A stretch of 64,000 nucleotides of DNA from Gaiellasilicea sp963763755 (GTDB lineage Bacteria > Actinomycetota > Thermoleophilia > Gaiellales > Gaiellaceae): contig CAVXQE010000007.1 in NCBI GenBank assembly GCA_963763755.1, forward strand, positions 97,201-161,200, read 5' to 3'. A model generated the notes under the pieces. That model saw only the letters and a list, made by a program, of their open reading frames with translations. It was not told the DNA's origin and did no database searches. Shown here one piece after another: positions 36,408 through 46,197 of this stretch. Made by a program: the position numbers and the translations under genes. Position 1 is the first letter of the stretch. Each line of letters starts with the position of its first letter.

Positions 36408-37574
36408 GCGCTCCACCTCTCAGAATCGTGCACGTGATCGCCCGTCTCAACATCGGCGGAGCAGCACTCCACGTGCTCCAGCTCGCCAGGGAACAGCGAC
36501 GGCGTGGTCACGATGTCGTCGTCGTCACGGGCTCGCTCGCCTCCGGGGAGGAGTCGATGGAGTACGCGGCCGATGAGTTCGGCGTATCGGTTCGAAACTG
36601 CCGGCTCTCCAGCGGGAGATCTCGGTCCGCGCGGATCTCACAGCGATTCGCGCTGCGCCGCATCCTTCTCGAACGCAAGCCCGACGTCCTGCACACGCAT
36701 ACCTCCAAAGCGGGCGCCACCGGACGGATCGCCACACTCCTCGCGCGGGCGGCGCGTCCACGGTCGGTCGTGCACACCTACCACGGACACGTTCTCAGCG
36801 GCTACTTCATCCGGCGCGCGAGCGACTCTTCCGTCGGCTCGAGCGGTTGCTCGCGCGCTCCGACCGATACGCTCGATCGCCGTCAGCGACGAGGTACGAG
36901 ACGATCTCGTCGCGTTCGGCGTGGCATCGGCAGACCGCTTCGCCGTCGTCCCTTACGGCTTCGATCTCCCGGCCTGGAGCGAAGCCGACGACGAGGCACG
37001 CGTGCGCATCCGCGCCGAGCTCGGCGTCGCGAGGAGACGTTCGTGATCGGCTGGGCGGGCCGACTGACACCGATCAAGCGGCCACTCGACCTCGTGCGCA
37101 CGCTGAAGTGCCTGCTCGACCGCGGTGTGGACGCAGTGCTCGTCCTCGTGGGAGACGGCGAGGATCGTCCGCGACGGAGGCGCTGGCACGGGACCTCGAT
37201 GTCGAGAGCGTTGCCGCTTCGTCGGCTTCCAGCAGCGAATCCGAGACTGGTACGCCGCCTTCGACGCCTCGCTCCTGACCTCCGCGAACGAGGGCACGCC
37301 TGTCGTGGCGATTGAGTCGCTTGCCGCCGAGCGGCCGGTGGTTGCGACACGGGTCGGCGGCACGGGCACGGTCGTCATCGACGGCGAGAGCGGCTTCCTC
37401 TCGTCGATGGGCGACGTCGAGGGGCTGGCCGCACGTCTCGTCGGGCTCGCCCGCGACCCGGAACTGCGAGCGCAGCTCGGGCGGGCAGGCGCCGCCGACG
37501 TACGCGAGCGATTCGCGACGTCGCGGATGGCGGATGAGCTCGAGGAGATCTACCGCAGGGTGCTCGCTCGTTGA
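36404..37574 (+). CDS. glycosyltransferase family 4
   Basis: About 390 residues in several segments (changes near 36600, 36820, 36885, 37035, 37165 and 37215). The GTG at 36404 overlaps the ligase stop. Features are RIVHVIARLNIGGAALHVLQ, GHDVVVVTGSLASGEESMEY, DVLHTHTSKAGATGRIATLL, VVHTYHGHVLSGYF, DTLIAVSDEVRDDLVAFGVA, FVIGWAGRLTPIKRPLDLVR and ANEGTPVVAIESLAAERPVV. The HTHTSKAG and HTYHGHV motifs are typical of the GT4 group that includes WbpH/PssF-like enzymes. It lies in the ligase-led plus-strand operon and is coupled to the next GT4 gene by a TTGA overlap. Confidence 0.75.
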
Positions 37575-38662
37575 AGGTTCTCCACGTCCACAAGGTCGAC
37601 GGGCGTCAGCGGGTCCGAGAACCATCTGCTCGCACTCCTCCCCGCCCTGCGCGAAGCCGGGATCGACGCGCGCTTCCTCGGCCTCGACGTTCCACGCAGC
37701 GACGCTCCGCGCTTCTACGAACGGCTCGACGAGCTCGGCGTCCGGTACAACCGCGTCCGCTGCGGCCTCGACGTCAGCCCGCGGATGGCGTGCGACGTCG
37801 TCCGCGCCGTCCGGGCTGAGCGGCCGGACCTCCTGCACACCCATCTCGTTCATGCGGATCTCTACGGTGCGGTCGCGGCCGCGCGGCGCGGGCGCCTATG
37901 TGTCGACCCGGCACAACGACGACCGATACCTCCTCGGGCCGTTCCGTTACGTCGACCGCGCTTTCGCGCTGCGCACGCGAAGCCTCATCGCGATCTCCGA
38001 TGCAGTGCGCCGTTTCCTCGAGAACGCAGGCACACCCGTCGGAAGCTCGTCACGATCCACTACGGGCTCGACGAGCTGCCGACCGGCTCCCTCTGAGATC
38101 GACCCCGGCGGAGCCGGACTCCCCGTCGGCGCCCCGCTCGCGCTCGCCGTCGGCCGCCTGATCGCTCAGAAGGACCACGGGACGCTGCTACGCGCGTTCG
38201 CGCAGCGTGCACGCGCGACACCGCGACGCACGACTGGCGATCCTCGGAAGCGGGCCGCTCGAGGAGGCGACGCGCTCGCTCGTGCGGGAACTCGGGCTCG
38301 CTGGACGTGCGTCGTCGCTCCCGGGCCGGCAGGAGCCACGAGACTGGCTCGACCGCGCGGACGTCTTCGTCCACACCTCTCGCTGGGAGGGCTTCGGGAT
38401 CGTGCTGCTCGAGGCGATGCTCGCCTCGCTCCCGATCGTGGCAACGAGCGTGAGCGCTGTCCCGGAGATCGTCGTCGACGGCGAGACCGGCATCCTCGTC
38501 GAAGGGGACGTCGAGGCGCCTCGCCGCGGCGCTGGAAGAGCTGCTCGCCGAGCCAGAGCGCGCGCCAGCGCCTCGGCGCGGCCGGCCTCGAACGCGCGCG
38601 GAGCGAGTTCTCGGTTGGCCGGATGACCGAGCAGACCATCGGCGGTCTACCGCGACGTCTGA
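37571..38662 (+). CDS. glycosyltransferase family 4
   Basis: About 363 residues in several segments (changes near 37607, 37890, 38040, 38092, 38200, 38515 and 38640). The start is TTG 37571 (MKVLHVHKVDG), overlapping the previous stop. It reads SENHLLALLPALREAGIDAR, DLLHTHLVHADLYGAVAAAR, AYVSTRHNDDRYLLGPFRYV, SLIAISDAVRRFLENAGTPV, LALAVGRLIAQKDHGTLLRA and SRWEGFGIVLLEAMLASLPI with the E-x7-E donor signature. The repaired end is MTEQTIGVYRDV. The 3' end overlaps the convergent membrane-protein gene by 16 bp. It is the third gene of the ligase-led plus-strand operon. Confidence 0.73.
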
Positions 38663-40025
38663 TCGTCGCCAGCCGGCACAGCAGGAGCGGTGCCATCGCC
38701 GCCGCGAAGACGACCGGTGCGGTCACCACTCGTCGAACGGAAGTCGCGACGTGGTAGTCGTAGTCGAGCGGCGTCGCCCAGTAGACGACGACGAGGACGA
38801 GCGAGGGACGCGAGCACGACGAACGGCCGTGAAGACCGCGGCGTCGCGGCCGGCGCTTGCGGCGTAGCGCGAGCGAGAATGGCCGACGCGGAAAGCAAGA
38901 CGAGCGCAATCCACGAAGACGGGATCGGCGAGTTCCCGCGCGATCGCGACGGCGGCTCGAGGAATGCTGTCCGACCATGTTCAAGAGATCGACGCGAGCC
39001 GGCGCCGCCGGCATCGGAGTACGCGTTGCCGAGGCCGTGAGCACGCGACCAGAGCTCCCACGGGACCAGGCTGGCGAGCACGGCGAGCGCAACGACCGCC
39101 GAGCCAGCCCAAGCGGAGCGGCCTGGCGTCGCAGCGCCGCCACTCCAAGGGCGACGAACAGGAACAGCGACGAAGACGCTCTCCTTCGAGCTTCGTGCCC
39201 ACCGCGGCGGCGGCGAACACCCCGTCGAACCAGAGCATCTCGCTCTCGCCGAACTCGACCCAGCGCCAGCCGGCCACTGCCCGCGAGCGCGAAGAAGACG
39301 GCGAGCGGCACGTCGGCGACCGCGGAGGCGGTCTGGATCTGGAGCGTGGGCGCGAGCAGCGATCGCCAGCGCGACGAGCCAGAGGATGAGCGGCTGGGAC
39401 GCGGTCTCGCAGCAACGCTACGAGCGCAACGGGAAAGGCGAGGAAGAGGAGTCCGAGCTGCAGCGGGATGAGCTCGCTCGGCAGCCCGCTGAACCGGAGC
39501 GCGCACCAGCTCGAGCACGGGAACGAGCAGCGGATAGTCAGCGTTGAACACGCTCCGGACGACGAGGAACTGCCGGCGTCGAGACCGCCGAAGCGCGACG
39601 ATCGACGTTCGCCTTCGCCGCCCAGATCGACCAGGCGTCGTCTGTCCAGATCGGCTGGACGGCGAAGTCGATCGGCGACGTACGCGGAGCGACCAGTAGC
39701 GCGGCGACCGGCAGGAGCTCGCACCCAGCCGAATGACCGTGCCGCACGGGCGACGCGGCCCGCGTCGCGCCGAAGCAACCCGACCGCGAAGAGGCGGCGC
39801 ACAGCAGGAGGAGCTGCCACCACGCGAGCGACGAGTCCGAGCGACGAGCAGGAGCCGAGCCGAGCACGCCGACGCCGCCGCGCCGAGGAGGTAGGCCACT
39901 CCGAGACGACCAGGGCAGGTCCGTCGAGCGCGGGACGGAGACCCGACGAGCCGCGAAGCACGCCGCGGCCTGCCGCGAGCAACGCAGGCGTTTGCGAGCG
40001 CAACCGCGGCCAGGTCGCGGGTCAT
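38647..40025 (-). CDS. integral membrane protein, GT-C glycosyltransferase-like
   Basis: About 459 residues reconstructed from many short frame pieces, at least eight changes. The ATG at 40023-40025 (MTRDLAAVALANACV) overlaps the upstream stop (ATGA). Recognisable parts are IWTDDAWSIWAAKA, an acidic first-loop motif typical of GT-C enzymes, then NADYPLLVPVLELV, LPSELIPLQLGLLFLAFPVA, LQIQTASAVADVPLAVFFAL, EMLWFDGVFAAAAVGTKLEG, LVPWELWSRAHGLGNAY and VVVYWATPLDYDYHVATSVR. The last resembles the conserved YxxTPxDxxWHxxTSxxR block of one actinobacterial GT-C family. The stop is TAG at 38647-38649. The family is probable; the sugar is unknown. Confidence 0.6.
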
Positions 40026-40649
40026 GCGCCGCACTTCTGCGAGGTAGACGGGCTCCTGGCTCGACCAGCCGGTTCCGGCCGACGAGCCGCGGCGGCCGGC
40101 ACGGATGCCGAGCGCGCCGGGCGTTGCACCCCAGACCACGATCCAGTCGGCCGCGCGCGGGTCGGCGAACCTGGCGGCGCGGGATCAGCGCATAGCCGAG
40201 CCAGAGCGCCAGTGATTCGCGGATCTCCAGGTAGGCGTCCGGGGCGACCGCGACGTAGTACGTCGCGTCCGCCGGAAGGAGCCGCCGCGATCCGCTCGAC
40301 GAGCTCTCCGTCGATCAGCTTCGTCTCGGCGCCGACGAAGCGCGCGTGCTCGGCCGGGATCGGGCCGTCTCGCGAATGTCGACGGCGACCCGCCAGAGCG
40401 TGAACGGAGCCGCGGCGATCGTGAGCGCGAGCGAGCCGGTCACGAGCCCAGGGACAGCCCGCTCGTCGACGCGAGGCGAGCTCTCCGACGACGCGGTCGC
40501 GCAGCAGCGCGAAGACCAGCAAGGCCAAGAGCCGCTCCGCAGGCCGAGCAGGATGAGTCCGGTCGTGCCCGGCTGGGACGGTAGGTTCAGCATCGGGAAG
40601 CGGCGCGGGCAGCCTCGGCGAGCATCGGCCAGCGGCGGGCGAGCCTCAT
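40022..40649 (-). CDS. membrane protein of unknown function
   Basis: About 208 residues, not recognised. Readable pieces are MRLARRWPMLAEAARAAFPM, LLALLVFALLRDRVVGELAS, VTGSLALTIAAAPFTLWRVA (hydrophobic), AETKLIDGELVERIAA, DATYYVAVAPDAYLEIRESL, LWLGYALIPRRARFADPRAA and DWIVVWGATPGALGI. Frame changes lie near 40590, 40535, 40465, 40365, 40290 and 40185. It appears to have two membrane helices followed by an extracytoplasmic domain. The gene overlaps the GT-C gene downstream (ATGA), suggesting a two-component membrane unit. The pattern ending in WIVVWG.TP is suggestive of the conserved extracytoplasmic parts of locus-associated membrane proteins. I do not assign a function. Confidence 0.5.
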
Positions 40650-40652
40650 CCG

Positions 40653-40658
40653 TACACT
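40653..40658 (+). promoter_or_regulatory. -10 element, probable leaderless start at 40667
   Basis: TACACT ends 8 nt before the ATG of the GT4 gene. It lies in the only 17 bp between divergent start codons, so the promoter must reach into the neighbouring coding region. Confidence 0.45.
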
Positions 40659-40666
40659 CGTCCGCG

Positions 40667-41761
40667 ATGGAGCACCGTCGCTTCCGCGAGCTCGTCACCG
40701 GCCCGCAACCCGGCCCGGAGCGCGTCTTCTTCACGAGCCTCTGGTTCAAAGGCCACAACAACCCGCGCTACGCGGAGCTGTTGCCGCGGCTGACGCGGCT
40801 CGACGGCATACCTGGCGACCGCCTCCGACGAGCGGATCAGGCGGGGCATCCAGTACCGCGCCTTCACGTGGAGCGCAAGGCTGCGCAACCCCGCCCTCTT
40901 CGCGCTCGCGAACCGGCGCTACTCGACGATGTTCACCGCCGACAACGAGCAGATCCCGCACTTCGCGGGGCCGATCGTCTCCGACGTCGACGATCCGCTC
41001 TTCCACGCCGCGAGAGGTCGAGCTGCTGCAGCCATCCGAATCTGAAGGCGTACGTCGTCACCGCAGACCGCGCCGGCCGCCGCTTCCAGGAGCTCGGCGT
41101 CGACAAGCCCTACCACGTGATCCCGCAGGGCGATCAGCCTCAGCTCGGTGAAGGCCGAGCAGGTCGCCGAGGCGGCGGCGCCGGCGAGCGCCCGGGCGAG
41201 CATCGTCGTCGGCTGGATGGCGGCGTTCCTGCTCAGCGGCGAGCGACCGCGGCGGCGAAGGGCCGCTGTACAACGTCGACCACCTGCTCGAGCTCTGGGA
41301 CGAGATCCACGCGCGGCTCCCGAACGGCCGGCTCTGGCTCGTCGGCGGAGGCGAGCGAGCGGATCAGGAAACGCGTCGAGGGCGCGACGACATCGTCCTC
41401 TTCGGACGGGTTCCGCGCGAGCAGGCGCTCGCGACCGCCGCGAACTTCGACATCGCGCTCTATGCCGCGCACGGAGGACATGGGCATCCAGGCGGCCAAG
41501 GTCGGCGAGTTCATCGGCCTCGGCGTGCCGACCGTCTCGTACGACTACGAGGTGACCGAGAACCTGCGCGAGACCGGCGCGGGCCTCCTCGTGCCGACGC
41601 CGCGGGAGTTCGTCGACGCGGTCGTCCACCTGGGCGAGGACGAGGCGGCGCGGCTCGAGCTCGCGGCCGCCGCGAGGCGCGCAGGCGCCGCTCTCGACTG
41701 GGACGTGCTCGCCCGGCGGTACGAGGACGAGATCCTCGACCGCTACCTGCCGCGCGGCTAG
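40667..41761 (+). CDS. glycosyltransferase family 4-like
   Basis: About 364 residues. The start MEHRRFRELVTGPQPGPERV leads to FFTSLWFKGHNNPRYAELLP. Then come YRAFTWSARLRNPALFALAN, YSTMFTADNEQIPHFAGPIV, AYVVTADRAGRRFQELGVDK, SIVVGWMAAFLLSG, LPNGRLWLVGGASERIRKRV, IVLFGRVPREQALATAANFD and AAKVGEFIGLGVPTVSYDYE, where the donor-binding glutamate is expected. Frame changes lie near 40815, 41020, 41140, 41245, 41365 and 41470. It is an isolated plus-strand gene with its own probable leaderless promoter. The stop shares CTAG with the convergent flippase. The N-terminal family is unusual among the GT4 genes here. Confidence 0.72.
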   Translation: MEHRRFRELVTGPQPGPERVFFTSLWFKGHNNPRYAELLPRLTRLDGIPGDRLRRADQAGHPVPRLHVERKAAQPRPLRAREPALLDDVHRRQRADPALRGADRLRRRRSALPRRERSSCCSHPNLKAYVVTADRAGRRFQELGVDKPYHVIPQGDQPQLGEGRAGRRGGGAGERPGEHRRRLDGGVPAQRRATAAAKGRCTTSTTCSSSGTRSTRGSRTAGSGSSAEASERIRKRVEGATTSSSSDGFRASRRSRPPRTSTSRSMPRTEDMGIQAAKVGEFIGLGVPTVSYDYEVTENLRETGAGLLVPTPREFVDAVVHLGEDEAARLELAAAARRAGAALDWDVLARRYEDEILDRYLPRG

Positions 41762-43291
41762 ACCCAGGTCGGGCACGGCGCCGCGGGCGGCGGCCGCAGC
41801 TGGCGGCCGAGCCCTGCTCGCTCCTCGGCGATCCAGGCCGAACCGCCAGAGCGCCCAGCCGCAGACCAGCGCCCAGACGACCCCGAGCGGCAAGAGCTCG
41901 AGCAGCGTGTCCGGCTGCGCGACCCGCGCGACGCCGACCAGGACGAGCAAGCGCCGCGGCGGCGCCCGGGATCACCGGCCTGAGCGTCGCCCAGGCGAAT
42001 GTCGCGACACGAAGCGACGCGGCCGGCGCAACCAGCACGGGCACGACGTACAGGAGCACGGCGATGTCCGTCAGGAGCGTGCTCAGCGCCACGCCCCAGA
42101 TCCCGACCGTCGACGCGAGCACGACCGAGAGGACGATGTTCGCGACGCCGCGCGCCGACGAGCACCCGCGCGATCTCGTGCTGTCGCGCCCGGGCGATCA
42201 GGAACTGCGTGACGAGATAGATCGGCTGATGGACGAGGAGGACGAGCGCGAGCAGCGCCATGCACCGGCGAGCTGTCGCCGTACCCGTCGCCGACCCAGC
42301 CTTCGATCAGCTGGTCGGGAATCAGGAGGAGCGGAAACGCGAGCAGGACCGCGGCCGCAGTTCCGCCGCGAAGGCCGGCGAGGAGCAGGCGGCGCTGGCG
42401 AGCGCTCCTCGCCTGCACCCTCGTGCTCGGCGAAGGCGGGGTAGAGCAGGCCGGAGCCGACGTTGCCGAGGCCGAAGGCGAGCGCGAAGAGCTTCGCCGG
42501 GATCGCGTAGAGCGTCGCTGCCTCGGCGCCGAGCACGATCCCGACGACGACGACGTCGGTCGCGAACACCACCTTGCTCGCCAGGTGGACGAGGAAGTTG
42601 CTCCAGCTGACGGCGGTCAGCTCGCGGAGCCGGGCGCGCGTGACGAGAGCGCGGCGGAGCCGCAGGTCCGGCAGCTCGCGGCGGAGCCACACGAGCGGCA
42701 GCCCGAGTCGCAGCAGCGTCACCCCGAACGTCAGCGCGCCGAGCAGGATCAGCCCGCCGCCGCGGGGCAGGAAGACGGCCACGAGCACGCGCGTAGAGAA
42801 CCGTGCCCGACGAAGTTGGCGAGGTTCAGCAGGTCGAAGCGCTGCTGCGCCGATCAGCAGGTTGTTGAAGAGGCCGAGCGGGAAGCGCGCGGCGATCGAG
42901 AGGACGAGGAGCAGCGTCGAGATGCGCGCGGGCCAGACGAGGTCGTCCGGCGTCGCGATCAGCTCGGGAACGAGCCAGGCGAGCCCGACACCGAGCGGAA
43001 GGGTGACGAGCGCCGATCAACGCGTAGAGCGTCAGGCCGGTCGAGGCGATGGCGTTCGTGTCCTCGGGCGACTGCCGTCCGCGCGCCTCCGCGGCGAAGC
43101 GGATGATCGATGGACCGACGCCGAGATCGAGCACGGACAGGTAGATCGTGATCGAGCCGATGAACGCCCAGATGCCGAACGCCTCGTCTCCGATCGCGTG
43201 GAGCGTGATCGGCGTGACGATGAGGCCCGAGACGATCGCCGCCGCGTAGACGCGCGTAGGTCCCGAGGACGTTTCGCCTGAAGAGCCGCAT
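41758..43291 (-). CDS. oligosaccharide flippase, Wzx-type (second copy)
   Basis: About 510 residues with 12-14 hydrophobic helices. The ATG at 43289-43291 (MRLFRRNVLGTYARV) overlaps the methyltransferase stop by one base. Segments include DEAFGIWAFIGSITIYLSVL, LGVGPSIIRFAAEARGRQSP, NAIASTGLTLYALIG, LTLRLGLPLVWLRRE-type helices, VSWSNFLVHLASKVVFATDV, ATLYAIPAKLFALAFGLGNV and STVGIWGVALSTLLTDIAVL. The layout differs from the flippase at 16968, so the two probably serve different repeat units. Frame changes lie near 43255, 43015, 42790, 42400, 42270, 42155 and 41945. The stop shares CTAG with the convergent GT4 gene. Confidence 0.8.
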
Positions 43292-44002
43292 CAGGCGCCG
43301 ACGGTCGCGACGACGTGGAAGTTCGCCGTCAGCGAGCCCGGACGAGGCTCGCGCAGAAGCTCGACGCGCCGGTCGAGGGCGTCGGCCGCCCGGTTGAGCA
43401 GCCAGACCGGGCCGCCCGCGAGCTGCGGCACGCGGGCGCGGCGGAACGCGATCTCGGTGTACGTGCCGAGCAGCATCGCGAGACACGTCGCGGTCCCCGC
43501 GCCGGGGCGAACCTCGACCGACTGCCAGTTCGCGTTCTCCGTGAACAGCCGCTGCAGCCCGGCGTGCGTCCAGCGCCAGTAGTCCTCCGGCGATGGGTGG
43601 TACACCTGGACGCCGTGCGTCGAGGCGAGCACGCGCCCGCCGGGAGCCGTGACGCGCCTCAGCTCGCGCACCGCCTGTGCGGGGTCGTCGCAGTGCTCGA
43701 GCACCTGCGTGCAGAGGACGACGTCGAAGCTCGCGTCGTCGACGGGCAGCGCCTCGACCGACCCGCGCAGCTCGGCGACCGGGTTCTCGACGACGTCCAC
43801 GCCCGACGTACTCGCTCGCGCGCTCGGCGAAGAAGGGGTAGTACGGCTTCGGGCCACAGCCGACGTCGAGGAGTCGGTAGGCCCCCGTGCCCTTGCGGGC
43901 TTCCTCTTCGAGCCACGCGGCGAGCGGCGAGCGCACGGCCCAGGTCGGAGAGCTCATGGGCGGCCGCCGCCGCTCCTCGCCAGGCCAGTCGAGACCGCTC
44001 AT
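43291..44002 (-). CDS. SAM-dependent methyltransferase
   Basis: About 237 residues with one frame change near 43805. Motif I is YRLLDVGCGPKPYYPFFAER, with the acidic tip in the region GVDVVENPVAEL. Motif IV is ASFDVVLCTQVLEHCDDPAQ and motif V RELRRVTAPGGRVLASTHGV. Then QVYHPSPEDYWRWTHAGLQR, a signature of Methyltransf_11 enzymes in polysaccharide loci. The ATG at 44002 or ATG 43957 (MSSPTWAVRSPLAAWLEE) may be the start. It lies between the glycosidase and the second flippase in a minus-strand run starting at 46109. Probable sugar methyltransferase. Confidence 0.83.
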
Positions 44003-44012
44003 CGAGCGGACG

Positions 44013-45177
44013 TTATCCGCGCAGCTTCTGGAACGCCGCGAACGCGGGCTTCTTGGCGCCCGACGCGGTGAGCAGGCCGGACTGCCAGCCGTCGTTCACG
44101 AGCCGCCGCTCGTCGCGGAGCAGGAACCAGATGAACATGTCGATGCGAGGGTTCTTCTTCGCGATTCCGTACGCCTGCGTCAGGTACTTCGCCTGGTTGG
44201 CCCACGAGACGCCGAAGATCCGGTCGGGCGGGTTCGTCTGGTAGCCGTACTCGGTGATCCAGATCCGCTTGTTGCCGTAGAGCCGCGTGACCTCTTTGAT
44301 GAGCAGGTTGATGTTGCCGAGCGTGATCGCGGTCGGCGCGTTGCCGTGGATGCCGGGCGGCGGCGGCGTGCTCGGCGTCTCGCGGGGCGCCCCGTAGTAC
44401 GGATGGTGGGCGTAGGCGTCGAAGCCCGTTCGCGCCGGCCTTCTTCATCGCGCGCAGGAATGGCAGCGGCGAAACTGCCGGCCTGCTCGAGTTCGGGTTG
44501 TTGTTGCCCCGCGGGCCGGTGACGCCGCACGCGACCTTCGAGGCGCCGACCGTGCGTCTTCCGGACGCCCTTGACGATCGCGTTGCAGATCTTCGCGTAG
44601 TCGATCGCGCTCTGGATCACGAGCTTGCCGCCGACACGGCGATACTGAGGCCGAAGAAAGGCCGGGTTGTTCGGCTCGTTCCAGGCGAGCCAGCTGCGCA
44701 CCGCCGGGAGGATCGCGGCCGTCGGGGGCCTTGAACGACCCGTTGTAGCGGCGCGCCGCGGCGGTCGCGAAGCGCTCGAGATCGAGGGGGTTCTTCGGGG
44801 CGACGTTGAGCGCCCGCGGCCGCGTTCGCCCAGGGCGGCGTCCCGATGATCGAGAACACGACCTTGATCCCGTTCGCCTGCGCGTACTGCACCGTGCGGT
44901 CGTAGACCGCCCAGTGGTAGGCGGGATCGTTCGGGTTCATCGGGTTCACGGGCCGTCGCTTGGCGACGCCGTTCGGGCCGCCCCAGACGAGGTTGACCCG
45001 GACCAGCTGCGTCCGCAGCTGCTTCAGCACCGGGAAGACCTGGTCGGGGTTCCCGTAGTTGAACGACGTGTCGTCGAAGAGCCCGACCTGGAGAAAGCGC
45101 GACGCGCTCGCCGCGGGCACGCAGAGCACGGCGGTCGCGACGACGGCGGCCGCAACCGAGAGGAAGCGCCTAGACAA
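44013..45177 (-). CDS. secreted clan GH-A glycoside hydrolase
   Basis: About 388 residues. The TTG start at 45177 gives a signal peptide (SRRFLSVAAAVVATAVLCVP then AASA). The TIM-barrel fold shows LVRVNLVWGGPNG, GIKVVFSIIGTPPWANAAA, the acid/base glutamate in SWLAWNEPNNPAF, and the nucleophile in RIWITEYGYQTNPPD, the two-glutamate pattern of clan GH-A (GH5/GH39-like). Frame changes lie near 44818, 44725, 44650, 44560, 44475 and 44430. The start overlaps the end of the UDP-glucuronate decarboxylase gene by 8 bp, so expression is coupled. Glycosidases within EPS loci usually trim or release the polymer; the linkage it cuts is unknown. Confidence 0.78.
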
Positions 45178-46109
45178 CGATCGGTTCCGTCGGCAGAGCG
45201 GAGCGGAGTCGCTGGAGCCCCTCGTCGAGCGAGACCTCGGGCTCCCAGCCGAGCAGCTGGCGCGCGCGCGTGATGTCCGGCTCCCGCTGCTTCGGGTCGT
45301 CGGTCGGCAGCGCCTCGTGGACGATCTCGCTCGCGCTGCCCCAGACCTCGATCACCTTCTCGGCCAGCTGGAGGAGCGTGAATTCCTGCGGGTTGCCGAT
45401 GTTCACCGGCATGTGCTCGCCGCTCTCGGCCAGCAGGATGAGCCCGCGGATCAGATCGTCGACGTAGCAGAAGCTTCTGCGTCTGCGACCCGTCGCCGAA
45501 GACGGTGAGCGGCTTCTGCTCCATCGCCTGGCGGATGAAGGTCGGGATCGCGCGGCCGTCGTGCGGTCGCATGCGCGGGCCGTAGGTGTTGAAGATCCGG
45601 ACGATCGCGGTGTCCACGCCCTGCTGGCGGTGGTAGGCCATCGTCAGCGCCTCGGCGTACCGCTTCGCCTCGTCGTACACGCCGCGCGGGCCGATCGGGT
45701 TCACGTGGCCCCAGTAGGTCTCGGGCTGCGGGTGCACCTGCGGGTCGCCGTAGACCTCGCTCGTCGACGCGAGCAGGAAGCGAGCGCGCTTGAACTTCGC
45801 GAGGCCGAGCGCGTTGTGCGTCCCGTAGGAGCCGACCTTCAGCGTCTGCAGCGGCAGCCGCAGGTAGTCGATCGGGCTCGCCGGGCTCGCGAGGTGGTAG
45901 ACGAAGTCGACCGGCTCGTCGATCCGGATCTCGTGCGTCAGGTCGCGCGGGACGAAGACGAACTCGTCGCTGCGGTTGTGCTCGATGTTCGCGAGCGAGC
46001 CCGTCTCGAGGTTGTCGACACAGATGACGCGATGGCCCTTGGCGAGCAGCGCATCCGTGAGGTGGGAGCCAAGAAAGCCGGCGCCGCCGGTTACGACCGA
46101 GGTTGGCAT
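45170..46109 (-). CDS. uxs: UDP-glucuronate decarboxylase (UDP-xylose synthase)
   Basis: Extended SDR of about 313 residues that converts UDP-glucuronate to UDP-xylose. NAD-binding is SVVTGGAGFLGSHLTDALLA. Uxs signatures are VYHLASPASPIDYLRLPLQT, FLLASTSEVYGDPQVHPQPE, TYWGHVNPIGPRGVYDEAKR with the catalytic YxxxK, and VDTAIVRIFNTYGPRMRPHD. The canonical motif has YDEGKR; here it is YDEAKR. One frame change lies near 45475 before FCYVDDLIRGLILLAE. The ATG at 46107-46109 has TAGCAT seven bases upstream and probably makes a leaderless mRNA. It leads an operon with the glycosidase, a methyltransferase and the second flippase, suggesting a xylose-containing repeat unit. Confidence 0.87.
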
Positions 46110-46116
46110 CCGCGGG

Positions 46117-46122
46117 ATGCTA
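46117..46122 (-). promoter_or_regulatory. -10 element, probable leaderless start at 46109
   Basis: TAGCAT on the minus strand ends 7 nt before the ATG of the UDP-xylose synthase gene. No ribosome binding site fits in the gap. Confidence 0.5.
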
Positions 46123-46185
46123 GCGGCCTGCGGCCGCCGACAAACCGTTCGCTAACGAAATCCGTACCTCTGCCGATCTCGCTCG

Positions 46186-46191
46186 TACACT
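46186..46191 (+). promoter_or_regulatory. -10 element, probable leaderless start at 46198
   Basis: TACACT ends 6 nt before the GTG of the LCP-family gene, the same hexamer as at 40653. It is divergent from the operon beginning at 46109 across an 88-bp intergenic gap. Confidence 0.5.
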
Positions 46192-46197
46192 GAACCG

